Shown here piece by piece: positions 34,326 through 43,309 of a stretch of DNA of 64,000 nt (the first letter of the stretch is position 1; each line of letters starts with the position of its first letter). Source of the DNA: an uncultured Aquimarina sp. Lineage in GTDB: Bacteria > Bacteroidota > Bacteroidia > Flavobacteriales > Flavobacteriaceae. Location: NCBI GenBank assembly GCA_947497175.1, contig CANMFM010000004.1, positions 372,001-436,000 on the forward strand. The letters run 5' to 3'. Under the pieces are notes generated by a model. That model was given only the letters and a program-made list of their open reading frames with translations, was not told the origin of the DNA and made no database searches. Position numbers and translations under genes: made by a program.

Positions 34326-34994
34326 ATGAAAAACATTTTTTCTGTCCTCACTATAGGACTATCCCTTATTTTATCGACAGGTTGTCAAAAGCAATCTTTG
34401 GATTCAAATTATCCTAAAAGTCTAGAAACTATTGCCCCCAATGACATTCAAGCTATCGTAAACGAAGCCATATCTCAGACTTCAATTGAAAAAAAACAAA
34501 AAGGACCGGTACAAACGGTAGATTTTGTTGATTTATCCAGATATACCGGCAGATGGTATGAACTTGCTAATTTTCCATCATTTTTTAGTAAAAACTGCTC
34601 ATGTACGACTGCAGATTATGCTCCTATTACAGAGGGGATCAGTGTTTTTAACAATTGTACATTAACCACTACAGGGATGTTTAATTCGATAAATGGTACG
34701 GCCGTTGTTGTAGATCAGCAAACCAATGCCAAATTAAATGTGTTCTTTGGTCCGGTCCCGGGAGATTACTGGATTATTGATCTTATTGGTTTTGAAAAAG
34801 ACCAACCTTACGACTTTTCGGTGGTAAGTGGACCTAATAGGGATAGCCTGTTCTTATTAAGCAGAACACCCCAAATTACAACATTCAAACAAAAATTAGC
34901 CCTATTTAAAATTTTTGTGAATTTGATCGTACAGGGATATGATTTAAATACATTAGAGTTTACTCCTCAAGCCCTTGATTGTCTATATCCATAG
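34326..34994 (+). CDS. Lipocalin-family lipoprotein (Blc-like)
   Basis: A 222-aa outer-membrane lipoprotein: signal with lipobox STGC (about residue 20), a linker, then a lipocalin barrel opening with YTGRWYELANFPSFF (the GxW motif). Cys pairs (KNCSCTTADY, NNCTLTTTG) are present. Blc-type proteins bind lipids or heme-like ligands in the envelope. A 9-base hairpin straddles the stop codon and a terminator follows. Confidence 0.85.
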   Translation: MKNIFSVLTIGLSLILSTGCQKQSLDSNYPKSLETIAPNDIQAIVNEAISQTSIEKKQKGPVQTVDFVDLSRYTGRWYELANFPSFFSKNCSCTTADYAPITEGISVFNNCTLTTTGMFNSINGTAVVVDQQTNAKLNVFFGPVPGDYWIIDLIGFEKDQPYDFSVVSGPNRDSLFLLSRTPQITTFKQKLALFKIFVNLIVQGYDLNTLEFTPQALDCLYP

Positions 34995-35000
34995 ACAATC
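34977..35000 (+). repeat. Hairpin across the lipocalin stop codon
   Basis: Inverted repeat GATTGTCTA / TAGACAATC with a 6-base loop; the TAG of the right arm is the stop codon. It may protect the mRNA 3' end. Confidence 0.5.
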
Positions 35001-35031
35001 TTATCTTGATCGACAACTGCTCTTAAGCAAT

Positions 35032-35071
35032 AAGCCCCGTTATTATTTTTTATATGAAACGGGGCTTTTTA
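35032..35071 (+). terminator. Terminator after the lipocalin gene
   Basis: Stem AAGCCCCGTT / AACGGGGCTT with a T-run. The rest of the 424-base gap to the antiporter gene is AT-rich with one promoter-like site and no ORF. Confidence 0.85.
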
Positions 35072-35279
35072 CGATAAAAATTCAGGTCATAATTTTACTA
35101 TCTTTTTTCAATTAAAACTAATTACTAAACATTGTCGATAAATTCTGAAATATGTATTTAATTGAATTTTTGACTTTGGGTAGACGCATTATTTTTTAAG
35201 TTAAAAAAAATATCTTACTTGAAATTAAATATAGTGTACTCCCCTCCTTGACCTCAATTGGTATTTCAATATTGATAAT

Positions 35280-35314
35280 TTTGATTAAGACAACGATTTC
35301 CGAAGCTATATTTG
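35280..35314 (+). promoter_or_regulatory. Candidate promoter of the antiporter gene
   Basis: TTTG (35280-35283) and TATATTTG (35307-35314), spaced 23 bases, match the Bacteroidota TTTG / TAnnTTTG pattern, 105 bases before the start codon. Confidence 0.4.
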
Positions 35315-35418
35315 ATTGAGCACATATTTATCGGTAAACTGCTCATGCTTTTGACCCTGAAATACTAATTTGTTACCGTATATCCATTAAAAAATAAAAA
35401 ACCTTTACGCCTTTAGAA

Positions 35419-36663
35419 ATGTCTGATACCGTTTTATTTATGGTTTTCCTGGTTATTGGGTTAAGCTCCTGGTCTATGGTCTACTTACCTATGATTGCCA
35501 AAAAGATTAAGGTCAGCTTTACTATTTTATTGACTGTACTGGGCGTACTCATATCATTTATTTTTGGTTCTTTTTCTCTACCATCCCCATTAGATCACAC
35601 CTATGCCTTTATTAAGTATAGTGAATTTATTGTTATCATTAGTGTTCTTATTGCCGGGGTAAAAATCGGACTTAAGTACTCGATGAAGGAATGGAAAACT
35701 CCTATCAAGTTAGTTCTGATTGCCATGCCACTTTTTATGCTAAGTGTTGCCCTATCATTTTATTATGTACTACAACTTCCATTAGCAACGTCGGTACTAA
35801 TAGCAGCTGCTCTGGCGCCAACAGATCCGGTTTTGGCTTCTGAACTCCAATTGCAAAAAAAACAAAAGGCTAAAGATAAAGATGTGGGTCTTCGATATTT
35901 ATTAACTGCAGAGGCTGGTCTTAATGATGGTTTGGCCTTCCCTTTTGTTTATTTAGCCATCGTATTATCGACAACACCAAATTTTGGCAGCGGTGATCTT
36001 ATCGATTGGTTATCGTTTTATGTAGTATATAAAATTGTTGTAGGTATTATTTGTGGAGCATTGTGTGGAGCCATTTTTAGTAAAAGCGTATACCCGTTTT
36101 ACAGTAATAACTTATCGAAATCCAAATTAGGGTTTGTTGGCTTATCGCTCCTCTTAACCGCCTATGGTGTAGCAGAGCTCTTGAATGGTTATGGTTTTTT
36201 AAGTGTGTTTTTTGCAGGTCTATTGTCTTGTGTTGTCGTGCATAAGAAAGGTATTAAAGTTAAAGAAGCGCCAATTCTCCCTTTTATAGAAGATATCGAA
36301 AAATTTTTGACTGTGATCTGGTTGATCTACTTTGGGGGGTATATAATGGTATCCGATCTATTCGTAGGCTTAAACTGGAAAATGGCTGCTATCGTCCTGT
36401 CGACAGCACTGGTGATAAGGCCACTTACCGCCTATTTAGCAATTAGCCAATGTAAATATGAGCTGAAGGAAAAGATCGCTGCCAGTTTTTTTGGTATCCG
36501 GGGTATTGGCTCTGTTTTTTACGTAACCTATGCATTGAATAATGGTCAATTTGAAGACGCCGAATTGATAATAAAAATTGTTTTCCTCACCTTGCTTTCC
36601 AGTATATTGATACACGGATTGACAAGTAAACGGGTGTTGAACTTTGTTCAGGGTAAGAAATAA
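35419..36663 (+). CDS. CPA1-type cation:proton antiporter
   Basis: A 414-aa sodium/proton exchanger with about 12 membrane helices. The ion-binding region reads AAALAPTDPVLASEL (the TDP motif of CPA1 exchangers) and the AEAGLNDGLAFPFVY segment (the conserved ND-type site). It lacks a long cytosolic tail. It would exchange internal Na+ (or K+) for H+, useful in sea water. It stands alone; a decayed transposase begins just after its stop. Confidence 0.9.
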   Translation: MSDTVLFMVFLVIGLSSWSMVYLPMIAKKIKVSFTILLTVLGVLISFIFGSFSLPSPLDHTYAFIKYSEFIVIISVLIAGVKIGLKYSMKEWKTPIKLVLIAMPLFMLSVALSFYYVLQLPLATSVLIAAALAPTDPVLASELQLQKKQKAKDKDVGLRYLLTAEAGLNDGLAFPFVYLAIVLSTTPNFGSGDLIDWLSFYVVYKIVVGIICGALCGAIFSKSVYPFYSNNLSKSKLGFVGLSLLLTAYGVAELLNGYGFLSVFFAGLLSCVVVHKKGIKVKEAPILPFIEDIEKFLTVIWLIYFGGYIMVSDLFVGLNWKMAAIVLSTALVIRPLTAYLAISQCKYELKEKIAASFFGIRGIGSVFYVTYALNNGQFEDAELIIKIVFLTLLSSILIHGLTSKRVLNFVQGKK

Positions 36664-36699
36664 CATTTTTTTAGATATAGAATTAATCACGCAACCTGG

Positions 36700-37320
36700 T
36701 TTGGCAGATTGTACCTTCGATTTACAATTACAAAAACTAAGCGTCCCTTTTCGTACTCAGATAAATAACTTGTTAGATTGGACTCCCGTCTCTGCTGGTA
36801 TTTCAAGACATTACTACAAAGGCAAAAGGAGTACAGAAAACCCTGGTGATAGTGGTTTATTATTATTTGAGATAGGTTTATTTCAGACTTCGTATGGTTT
36901 GAGTGATTATTAGATAGAAGATCGTGTTAATGATAGTATTTAATCAAGTTATATCTGCGGATTGAATACCAATCAAAAAGCCTCTGATCATAATACTTCA
37001 GGTAAATTTGAACAGCCCTGGCAAAAGCCAATGCTAATGAAGCTCTTTTTAAGTAAATCAATCTTAAGTTGGAATCACATAAAATTATTGTAAAAACAGG
37101 AGCTATTCTACAAACTAGTGTAATAGATACTCCTTTAAAACTCAAAGGTAGAACTCTATCACAAAGTTATTCAAGATTGAGAAGATCTTGGAGAAGAAGA
37201 GTTTAATAAAGAATATCCAGATAATTTAGATAAAGAAGCTTCTAGGCTAAAAAACAAGGTAACTACCGTTACGGCTACAGAGAGCATAGTGTTGCATATA
37301 ACCTGTTGCAAACTCCTCTA
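36700..37320 (+). pseudogene. Decayed IS5-family transposase
   Basis: Pieces of an IS5-type DDE transposase follow in order across frames: LLDWTPVSAGISRHYYKGKR and DGLLLF-like SGLLLFEIGLFQTSYGLSDY, then after a stop codon IEDRVNDSI, then (shifted) CGLNTNQKASDHNT, then KIIVKTGAILQTSVIDTPLK, then LDKEASRLKNK and, after another shift, YRYGYREHSVAYN. At least two stops and three frameshifts make it dead. The C-terminal third (DDE end) is missing and a degenerate repeat field follows. No terminal inverted repeats were found. Confidence 0.75.
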
Positions 37321-37369
37321 AATAGGTTGTGGTACTGGTACAAAAGGATGCTACATCTATTATAAGGGG

Positions 37370-37650
37370 TTCAAAACCTATTAGAAGCGCTGCAACACTC
37401 ATTTTAAGGGCCTGTGCAACCTACTCGAAATGGTATTAAACTGCTTCGAACCAGTACAGAACCCATTACAACCAGTACAGAACCCCCTCTTACCACAACT
37501 AGGACCTATTAGAAGCGATAACAAACCCCTTCGAGACACCTACTACAGTGGTTCGAAGCAGCTCGACACCTATTCGAACCGGTATAGAACCATCTCGTAA
37601 GGGTTCAGAACCTCCTAAGGGGTGGTTCAGAACCACCCCCCTCGGGAATA
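37370..37650 (+). repeat. Degenerate ~21-bp repeat field
   Basis: Imperfect units of about 21 bases ending in AGAACC. AACCAGTACAGAACCC recurs exactly 21 bases apart (37449 and 37470), with variants TATTCGAACCGGTATAGAACC and CTCGTAAGGGTTCAGAACC. A 13-base sequence CCTATTAGAAGCG occurs at 37377 and 37505. G+C is higher than the surroundings. No gene covers it. The remaining stretch 37,650-38,000 shows nothing I can identify. Confidence 0.65.
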
Positions 37651-38005
37651 TTGTGAGAAAAGGTATACCAGAATGATTTACCGATATCCTTCGGGTATTT
37701 TGAGCCTATTGATGTAATTTATGTTACCTAATAAACATCTTAGTCTCAAAAAATAAGAACAGTCAAAAGTATATGATGTATCAAAGTAAATAGAAGTATT
37801 GAAGGTAGAATTGCTGGAATACCAACCCGTAACGCTGCAAAAAACTCTTTACGTAAATAAAATCAAAACCCAACACGCATTGGCTTGTAATCTAGTTTTT
37901 GAAATGGATATCGAGAGTTCTTTTCTAAACTTGAAAAAAAATCTATAATTATCTCTGCAAATTACGCTTTTAAAAACCACGCTTTTCTTTAAATTTGCTC
38001 CTTCA

Positions 38006-38100
38006 TTGCGATAGGGGTAGCAGTGGCATCCTTTTTTGTAGTACGCTGAGCTTGTCGAGGGGGACTACAAAAAAGATATAACGAATAACCCGGTAATCGC
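38006..38100 (+). repeat. Flavobacterial palindromic intergenic element, copy 2
   Basis: TTGCGATAGGGGTAGCAGTG, GCATCC, hairpin TTTTTTGTAGT (38032-38042) / ACTACAAAAAA (38064-38074), then GATATAACGAATAACCCGG. The ends match copy 1 (31012-31145, opposite strand) while the hairpin arms differ. It lies just upstream of serS. Confidence 0.65.
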
Positions 38101-38114
38101 TCAAAAAAGAAATC

Positions 38115-39386
38115 ATGTTAGTAGTACAGAACATCTTAGCCAATAAAGAGGAGTATATTAAAGCTCTAGCAAAACGTAATTTCGATGCAGCACCAGTTCT
38201 AAACCAAGTCATTACTTTGGATGAAGATCGCCGTGCCACGCAAGCTAAACTAGATAATACACTCGCTGATTCTAATACCTTTTCTAAAGAAATCGGCATA
38301 TTGTTCAAGAATGGAGAGCAGCAAAAAGCAAATTTGCTAAAAGAAAAAACAGCTCAGCTTAAAGAAACCTCAAAGGACTTATCTGCCAAACTAACTGAAA
38401 TCCAGGAACAACTTGCAGAACTTCTGTATACCATACCAAACATACCACACGATTCTGTACCCGATGGTCAAAGCGATGAAGATAATGAAGAAGTATTTAA
38501 AGAAGGAGAGGTACCACAATTAGAAGATGGTGCGTTACCACATTGGGAGCTTGCCAAAAAATATGATATTATAGATTTTGAATTGGGTGTTAAAATTACG
38601 GGAGCCGGGTTTCCTGTTTATAAAGGGAAAGGCGCCAGATTGCAACGTGCTTTAATAAACTATTTTCTTGATAAAAATACCGAAGCGGGTTATAAAGAAT
38701 ATCAGGTTCCGCATTTGGTTAACGAGACTTCTGGTTATGGAACGGGGCAACTACCGGATAAAGAAGGGCAAATGTATCATGTAACGGGTGATGACTTATA
38801 CCTTATACCAACCGCAGAGGTGCCGGTAACCAATATGTTTAGAGATGATTTGCTTCAAGAAAGTGACCTTCCTATTTGTTGTACCGGGTATACGCCTTGT
38901 TTTAGACGTGAGGCGGGTTCTTATGGAGCTCATGTTCGTGGGTTAAATCGCTTACATCAGTTTGATAAGGTTGAGATTGTGCGTATCGAAAAGCCGGAAA
39001 ACTCGTACCAAGCCCTGGACGGAATGGTTGAACATGTTAAACATATTCTGAAAGAATTAAAATTGCCCTATCGTATCTTACGTCTTTGCGGTGGTGATAT
39101 CGGATTTACTTCTGCCCTAACCTATGATTTTGAGGTATTTTCTACGGCCCAGGATCGCTGGTTAGAAATCAGTTCTGTATCTAATTTTGAATCCTTCCAG
39201 GCGAATCGCTTAAAATTGCGTTTCAAAAGTAAAGATGGGAAAAAGCAACTTGCGCATACCCTTAATGGAAGTTCGTTAGCATTACCCAGAGTACTTGCCG
39301 GTATTTTAGAAAATTATCAAACTCCCCAAGGGATTAAAATACCAGAAGTATTAGTACCCTATTGTGGGTTTGAGTATATAGATTAG
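38115..39386 (+). CDS. serS: Serine--tRNA ligase
   Basis: A 423-aa class II synthetase charging tRNA-Ser. Residues 1-110 form the long antiparallel coiled-coil arm that grips tRNA-Ser. The catalytic domain shows motif 2 (CTGYTPCFRREAGSYG), IHQFDKVEI-like LNRLHQFDKVEIVRI, and motif 3 (LNGSSLALPRVLAGILENYQ). Length and motifs are normal. The upstream gap is occupied by the palindromic element. Confidence 0.97.
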   Translation: MLVVQNILANKEEYIKALAKRNFDAAPVLNQVITLDEDRRATQAKLDNTLADSNTFSKEIGILFKNGEQQKANLLKEKTAQLKETSKDLSAKLTEIQEQLAELLYTIPNIPHDSVPDGQSDEDNEEVFKEGEVPQLEDGALPHWELAKKYDIIDFELGVKITGAGFPVYKGKGARLQRALINYFLDKNTEAGYKEYQVPHLVNETSGYGTGQLPDKEGQMYHVTGDDLYLIPTAEVPVTNMFRDDLLQESDLPICCTGYTPCFRREAGSYGAHVRGLNRLHQFDKVEIVRIEKPENSYQALDGMVEHVKHILKELKLPYRILRLCGGDIGFTSALTYDFEVFSTAQDRWLEISSVSNFESFQANRLKLRFKSKDGKKQLAHTLNGSSLALPRVLAGILENYQTPQGIKIPEVLVPYCGFEYID

Positions 39387-39511
39387 ATTTTTTAGGCACA
39401 AAGAATCAGAGTTTTTGAGCTACATGGGCCAAAGCAAATTGCTTAAAGGTTTCCAAAATATTCAAATTTATCTTATTACTTGCCTAGTTCCTGTTTTAGA
39501 AAAACTAAGTC

Positions 39512-39539
39512 TTTGCGACTAGGCTTCTTTGTAACTTTG
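39512..39539 (+). promoter_or_regulatory. Candidate promoter of the TPR gene
   Basis: TTTG (39512-39515), 16 bases, then TAACTTTG (39532-39539), matching the Bacteroidota consensus, 37 bases before the start codon. The 17-base string GCTTCTTTGTAACTTTG recurs at 41881-41897. Confidence 0.45.
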
Positions 39540-39575
39540 TTACTTTAAAACTATCTTTACAAAAAAACTCGCATA

Positions 39576-41363
39576 ATGCGCTTTGTCTTTCTATATATAA
39601 GTTTGTTTTTAACGCTTTCGGTATTCTCTCAGTCAGAACAGTTGGCAAAAAACTATATGCAACAAGGTCAATATGAAAAAGCACTTTCGATTTATAAGAA
39701 GCTTTATAACAAAAACCCGAATCGCAATAGCTATGTATTAGGTTTGGTAGAATCTTTTCAGCAATTAGAACAGTTTAATGAGGCTGAAAAGATCTTAGTA
39801 CAAAGAGTAGAAAAAAACCCGAATAATGCTCAGATTATAGTAGAGCTGGGGCACCACTACGACCTTCAGGAAAAACCGGAACAAGCCCGTTTATATTATG
39901 ATAAAGCCATAAAAGTATTTGAAAACAGTGATGTAAATCATGCTTATTCGCTAGCGCAAACTTTTGAAAAATACAGTTTATTAGATGAGGCGGCTTTGGT
40001 ATATGAAAAGGGAATGGAAAACAATCCCAGGGCAAATTTCAATGTACAGCTGGCCAAAATATATGGTGAACAAGGTAAGCTTGAAAAAATGTTCAATAGC
40101 TATTTATCATTGCTACAGCTGCAACCAAATTACATTACTATAGTACAACGAAATTTTAGTGATTATATCTCTGACAATCCTTCGAGCGAAGCTAATGTCA
40201 TTTTTAGAAAATTATTGATCAAAAAACTGCAGCAAAACCCCGATATCCTGTATAATGAAATGCTAAGTTGGCTTTTTATACAGCAAAAAGAATATAAAAA
40301 AGCATTTGTACAGGAAAAAGCCATTTACAAGCGTAAAGAAGAAGGTCCGCAGGGGATTATCGATTTAGCCAGAATTGCTATTTCCGAAAAAGATATCAAA
40401 TCTGCTACAGAAATTCTTAATTACATTCTTGAAACCCCTGTATCCAAAGACCTGAAACTGACAGCCCACAAGATTATTCTGAAAGCTAAAGTTGATACCG
40501 CTAATAAAAAAGAATACAAATCAATAGTAGAACAATATAATGCCGTATTTGCAGCGTATGGAAAATCCAGAGAGACTATTGGTTTGCAAATAGACTATGC
40601 TCATTTTTTAGCGTTTAACCAAGATAAAAAACAAGAGGCTATTGCTTTTTTGAAAGACATCATCAAAAGAGAACGCTTATCCAGGTTTCAGTCATCACGG
40701 ATTAAAATGAAAATCGCTGATATCCTGGTATTAGATCAAAAATTTAACCAAGCCTTGATCTATTATACACAAGTACAAAACGCTTTGAAAAATAATTTTT
40801 TGGCACAAGATGCTCGATTTAAAGTGGCAAAAACCAGTTATTATAAAGGTGATTTTAAATGGGCACAAACACAACTTGATGTTCTAAAATCTTCTACATC
40901 ACAACTCATCGCTAATGATGCAATGGAATTAAGCCTTATTATTAGCGACAATTCTCAGGAAGATTCTACCCAAACCGCACTTAAAATATTTGCAAAGGCT
41001 GATCTTTTAGCTTTTCAGAATAAAAATGAGGAAGCAATCGCCATGTATGAAAAAATCCTAACGCAACATCGAGGCGAAAAAATAGAAGACGAGGCTTTTC
41101 TAAAACAGGCAAAGTTATATGAAACAGAAAAACAGTTTGAAAAAGCAAAGGTTAACTATTTAAAAATCATTGAGTTTTATAACGATGATATTTTGGCCGA
41201 TGATGCCTACTACTGGTTGGCAGAATTATATGTTAATGAACTAGGAGCCCCTGAGAAAGCAAAAGAATTATACGAAAAGATCATTTTTAATCACGCCGAT
41301 AGTATCTATTTTGTAGATGCTCGAAAAAAATTTCGGGCGCTGCGGGGAGATGCGATTAACTAG
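39576..41363 (+). CDS. Tetratricopeptide-repeat protein, exported
   Basis: A 595-aa protein with a signal peptide (MRFVFLYISLFLTLSVFSQ) followed by repeated TPR helices through most of its length (for example MQQGQYEKALSIYKKLYNKN, EKPEQARLYYDKAIKVFE, NKNEEAIAMYEKILTQH, GAPEKAKELYEKIIFNHAD). It is a periplasmic scaffold of the kind widespread in Bacteroidota. The partner is unknown. Monocistronic, between serS and a small ORF. Confidence 0.85.
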   Translation: MRFVFLYISLFLTLSVFSQSEQLAKNYMQQGQYEKALSIYKKLYNKNPNRNSYVLGLVESFQQLEQFNEAEKILVQRVEKNPNNAQIIVELGHHYDLQEKPEQARLYYDKAIKVFENSDVNHAYSLAQTFEKYSLLDEAALVYEKGMENNPRANFNVQLAKIYGEQGKLEKMFNSYLSLLQLQPNYITIVQRNFSDYISDNPSSEANVIFRKLLIKKLQQNPDILYNEMLSWLFIQQKEYKKAFVQEKAIYKRKEEGPQGIIDLARIAISEKDIKSATEILNYILETPVSKDLKLTAHKIILKAKVDTANKKEYKSIVEQYNAVFAAYGKSRETIGLQIDYAHFLAFNQDKKQEAIAFLKDIIKRERLSRFQSSRIKMKIADILVLDQKFNQALIYYTQVQNALKNNFLAQDARFKVAKTSYYKGDFKWAQTQLDVLKSSTSQLIANDAMELSLIISDNSQEDSTQTALKIFAKADLLAFQNKNEEAIAMYEKILTQHRGEKIEDEAFLKQAKLYETEKQFEKAKVNYLKIIEFYNDDILADDAYYWLAELYVNELGAPEKAKELYEKIIFNHADSIYFVDARKKFRALRGDAIN

Positions 41364-41599
41364 TGGTTAGTGGTTAGTTTTTAGTAGTTAGAGGATATTT
41401 AATGTTAATACAAATATTGGATCAAAGTTTTTTACACGATTCTATGGCTTAGTATTTTATAATTAAGGGAAACTGTTAATTTTAATTTAATATTAAAATA
41501 TTCTTGATATGTTTTTCTTTGATATGTTTGATTTTAATAGGATTTCATACTTGATATGGAAATTCTAAATTTACAGCATTAATTTCAAAGTTTGAAAAT

Positions 41600-41842
41600 A
41601 TGAATGATATAGAAAGAAAAAAATTGCTGTTTATAATTGAGAAACATCAGTCTAATTATTCTCTTGAGAAACACAGGTCGAAGAACATAGAAGAGCACAC
41701 TAATGAATTTATTAGGGTTGTAGAGAACGAATTCAAAAATATTATTGGAGCTCTTAGGTATAGCGAAACTGAATATGAATCACATACTCGTGTCGTTCTA
41801 GCTTCTATTGATATTTCTAAAATTCTTTCAAAAGAAAATTAA
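41600..41842 (+). CDS. Small hypothetical protein
   Basis: An 80-aa charged, helical protein (KLLFIIEKHQSNYSLEKHRS, EFIRVVENEFKNIIGALRYS). No family is recognised. It is an isolated ORF with 236 bases before and 98 bases after, without a visible terminator. The frame and composition look coding, but it could be spurious. Confidence 0.45.
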   Translation: MNDIERKKLLFIIEKHQSNYSLEKHRSKNIEEHTNEFIRVVENEFKNIIGALRYSETEYESHTRVVLASIDISKILSKEN

Positions 41843-41939
41843 TTAACAGTTTATCGAACTAGAAAACCTATCCAATCTTTGCTTCTTTGTAACTTTGCGA
41901 CAAATTCTATAAACCACCATCTAACAACTAATCACTAAT

Positions 41940-42254
41940 ATGTACATTTATAACGTTACAATCAATATTGAAGAGACCGTTCATGACGAATGGCTAACCT
42001 GGATGAAAAATGAGCATATCCCCGATATGCTTTCTACCGGTAAATTCACAAAGGCTTTAATGACCAAAGTATTGGTCGAAGAAGAAATGGGTGGAATTAC
42101 CTACTCTGTACAATATACAACAAGTAGTAAAGAAACCCTGCAACAATATTATGATGAAGATGCCAGTCGACTAAGGGCAGAAAGTGAGCGATTTGCCGGT
42201 AAATTTGTAGCCTTCAGAACCGAATTAGAAATTGTGAGCGAACGAAATGGCTAA
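41940..42254 (+). CDS. DUF4286 family protein
   Basis: A 104-aa protein of DUF4286, recognised by the start [20 protein letters not shown] and the motif [20 protein letters not shown]. The fold resembles ferredoxin-like dimeric alpha-beta barrels. The function is unknown. It overlaps rsmA by eight bases; the pairing with rsmA is usual in Flavobacteriia. Confidence 0.85.
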   Translation: MYIYNVTINIEETVHDEWLTWMKNEHIPDMLSTGKFTKALMTKVLVEEEMGGITYSVQYTTSSKETLQQYYDEDASRLRAESERFAGKFVAFRTELEIVSERNG

Positions 42255-43101
42255 AAAAAATAATAAAAACCATACGTTAAACCATAGGAATACTACCGAA
42301 AAAACAGCAGTCCGAGCCAAAAAACATCTCGGTCAACATTTTTTAAAAGATGAAAATGTAGCAAAAAAGATTGGTGATACTCTTACACTTAATGGGTATA
42401 AAAATGTGATTGAAATTGGCCCGGGAATGGGCGTACTTACCAAATATATTCTCCAAAAAGGACTCGACGTAATAGCAATGGATCTTGATAACGAGTCAAT
42501 TGAATATCTAAACACTAGTTTTCAGTTAGAACATAATGAAGCTATAAAAGACACTAATTCTTTCCAGGTTTTAGAAGCCGATTTTTTAAAGTATGATCTA
42601 AGTACGTTATTTATCAAAGAGCAATTTGCCATTACTGGTAATTTCCCCTATAATATTTCTTCGCAAATAGTTTTTAAAACTTTGGAAAACAGGGATCGTA
42701 TCCCCGAATTTACCGGAATGTTCCAAAAAGAAGTTGCGCAACGTATTTGTGAAAAAGAAGGAAGTAAAACATACGGTATCCTTTCGGTGCTTGTACAGGC
42801 CTTTTATGATGCAGAATATTTGTTTTCGGTTCCTCCGGGTGTTTTTAACCCTCCTCCCAAAGTAGATAGCGGTGTACTACGATTAATCCGAAAAAAAGAA
42901 TACACCTTACCTTGTGATGAAAAATTATTTTTTAAAGTCGTAAAAACTGCTTTTGGTCAACGTCGAAAAACCCTAAGAAACAGCCTTAAAATATTTCAAC
43001 TTACAGACGACATAAAAGGATTAGACATCTTCACCAAGCGGCCAGAACAATTAGGTGTTGATCAGTTTATAGAACTAACAACTATACTAGAAAGGCTTTA
43101 G
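42247..43101 (+). CDS. rsmA: 16S rRNA (adenine-1518/1519-N6)-dimethyltransferase
   Basis: A 284-aa SAM-dependent enzyme that dimethylates two adjacent adenines of the 16S rRNA 3' hairpin, a late ribosome-assembly check. Motifs: [17 protein letters not shown] loop [14 protein letters not shown], catalytic [10 protein letters not shown] (motif IV NFPY), and [11 protein letters not shown]. The first 25 residues are a basic extension. Start overlaps the DUF4286 gene. Confidence 0.95.
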   Translation: MAKKNNKNHTLNHRNTTEKTAVRAKKHLGQHFLKDENVAKKIGDTLTLNGYKNVIEIGPGMGVLTKYILQKGLDVIAMDLDNESIEYLNTSFQLEHNEAIKDTNSFQVLEADFLKYDLSTLFIKEQFAITGNFPYNISSQIVFKTLENRDRIPEFTGMFQKEVAQRICEKEGSKTYGILSVLVQAFYDAEYLFSVPPGVFNPPPKVDSGVLRLIRKKEYTLPCDEKLFFKVVKTAFGQRRKTLRNSLKIFQLTDDIKGLDIFTKRPEQLGVDQFIELTTILERL

Positions 43102-43309
43102 TTGTTTCTTAAGTGTTATTCCTACAGCGGTAGGAACCCGAAAAACAAAATACACTTCTGTTTAAAACAGAGTCTCAAACCCTAATGGAAAAGTTCGGTT
43201 CATACAATTTTAAAACCTAAATTATGGTTTTAAAATCAAAGCCCCACGAATTAAATTCTTTGGTTATCTTTGTGAGCGTTTGCGCAAGGGACCACTAAAA
43301 TAGCCAGCT

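Noticed and set aside
36644..36913. An 89-aa ORF after the antiporter
   Set aside because: It overlaps the antiporter end and is the N-terminal fragment of the decayed IS5-type transposase, with an in-frame stop before the next conserved segment.
37370..37650. The 21-bp repeat field as a CRISPR array
   Set aside because: Repeats are degenerate and contiguous, without unique spacers of constant length, and no cas genes are nearby.
37770..37960. Possible IS66-type transposase remnant (VELLEYQPVTLQKTLYV)
   Set aside because: The match is short and unsupported by flanking conserved motifs; frame breaks prevent any firm call.
41364..41400. Short GTTAGTGGTTAGT-type repeats after the TPR gene
   Set aside because: Simple low-complexity sequence, common in AT-rich flavobacterial intergenic DNA; nothing more can be supported.
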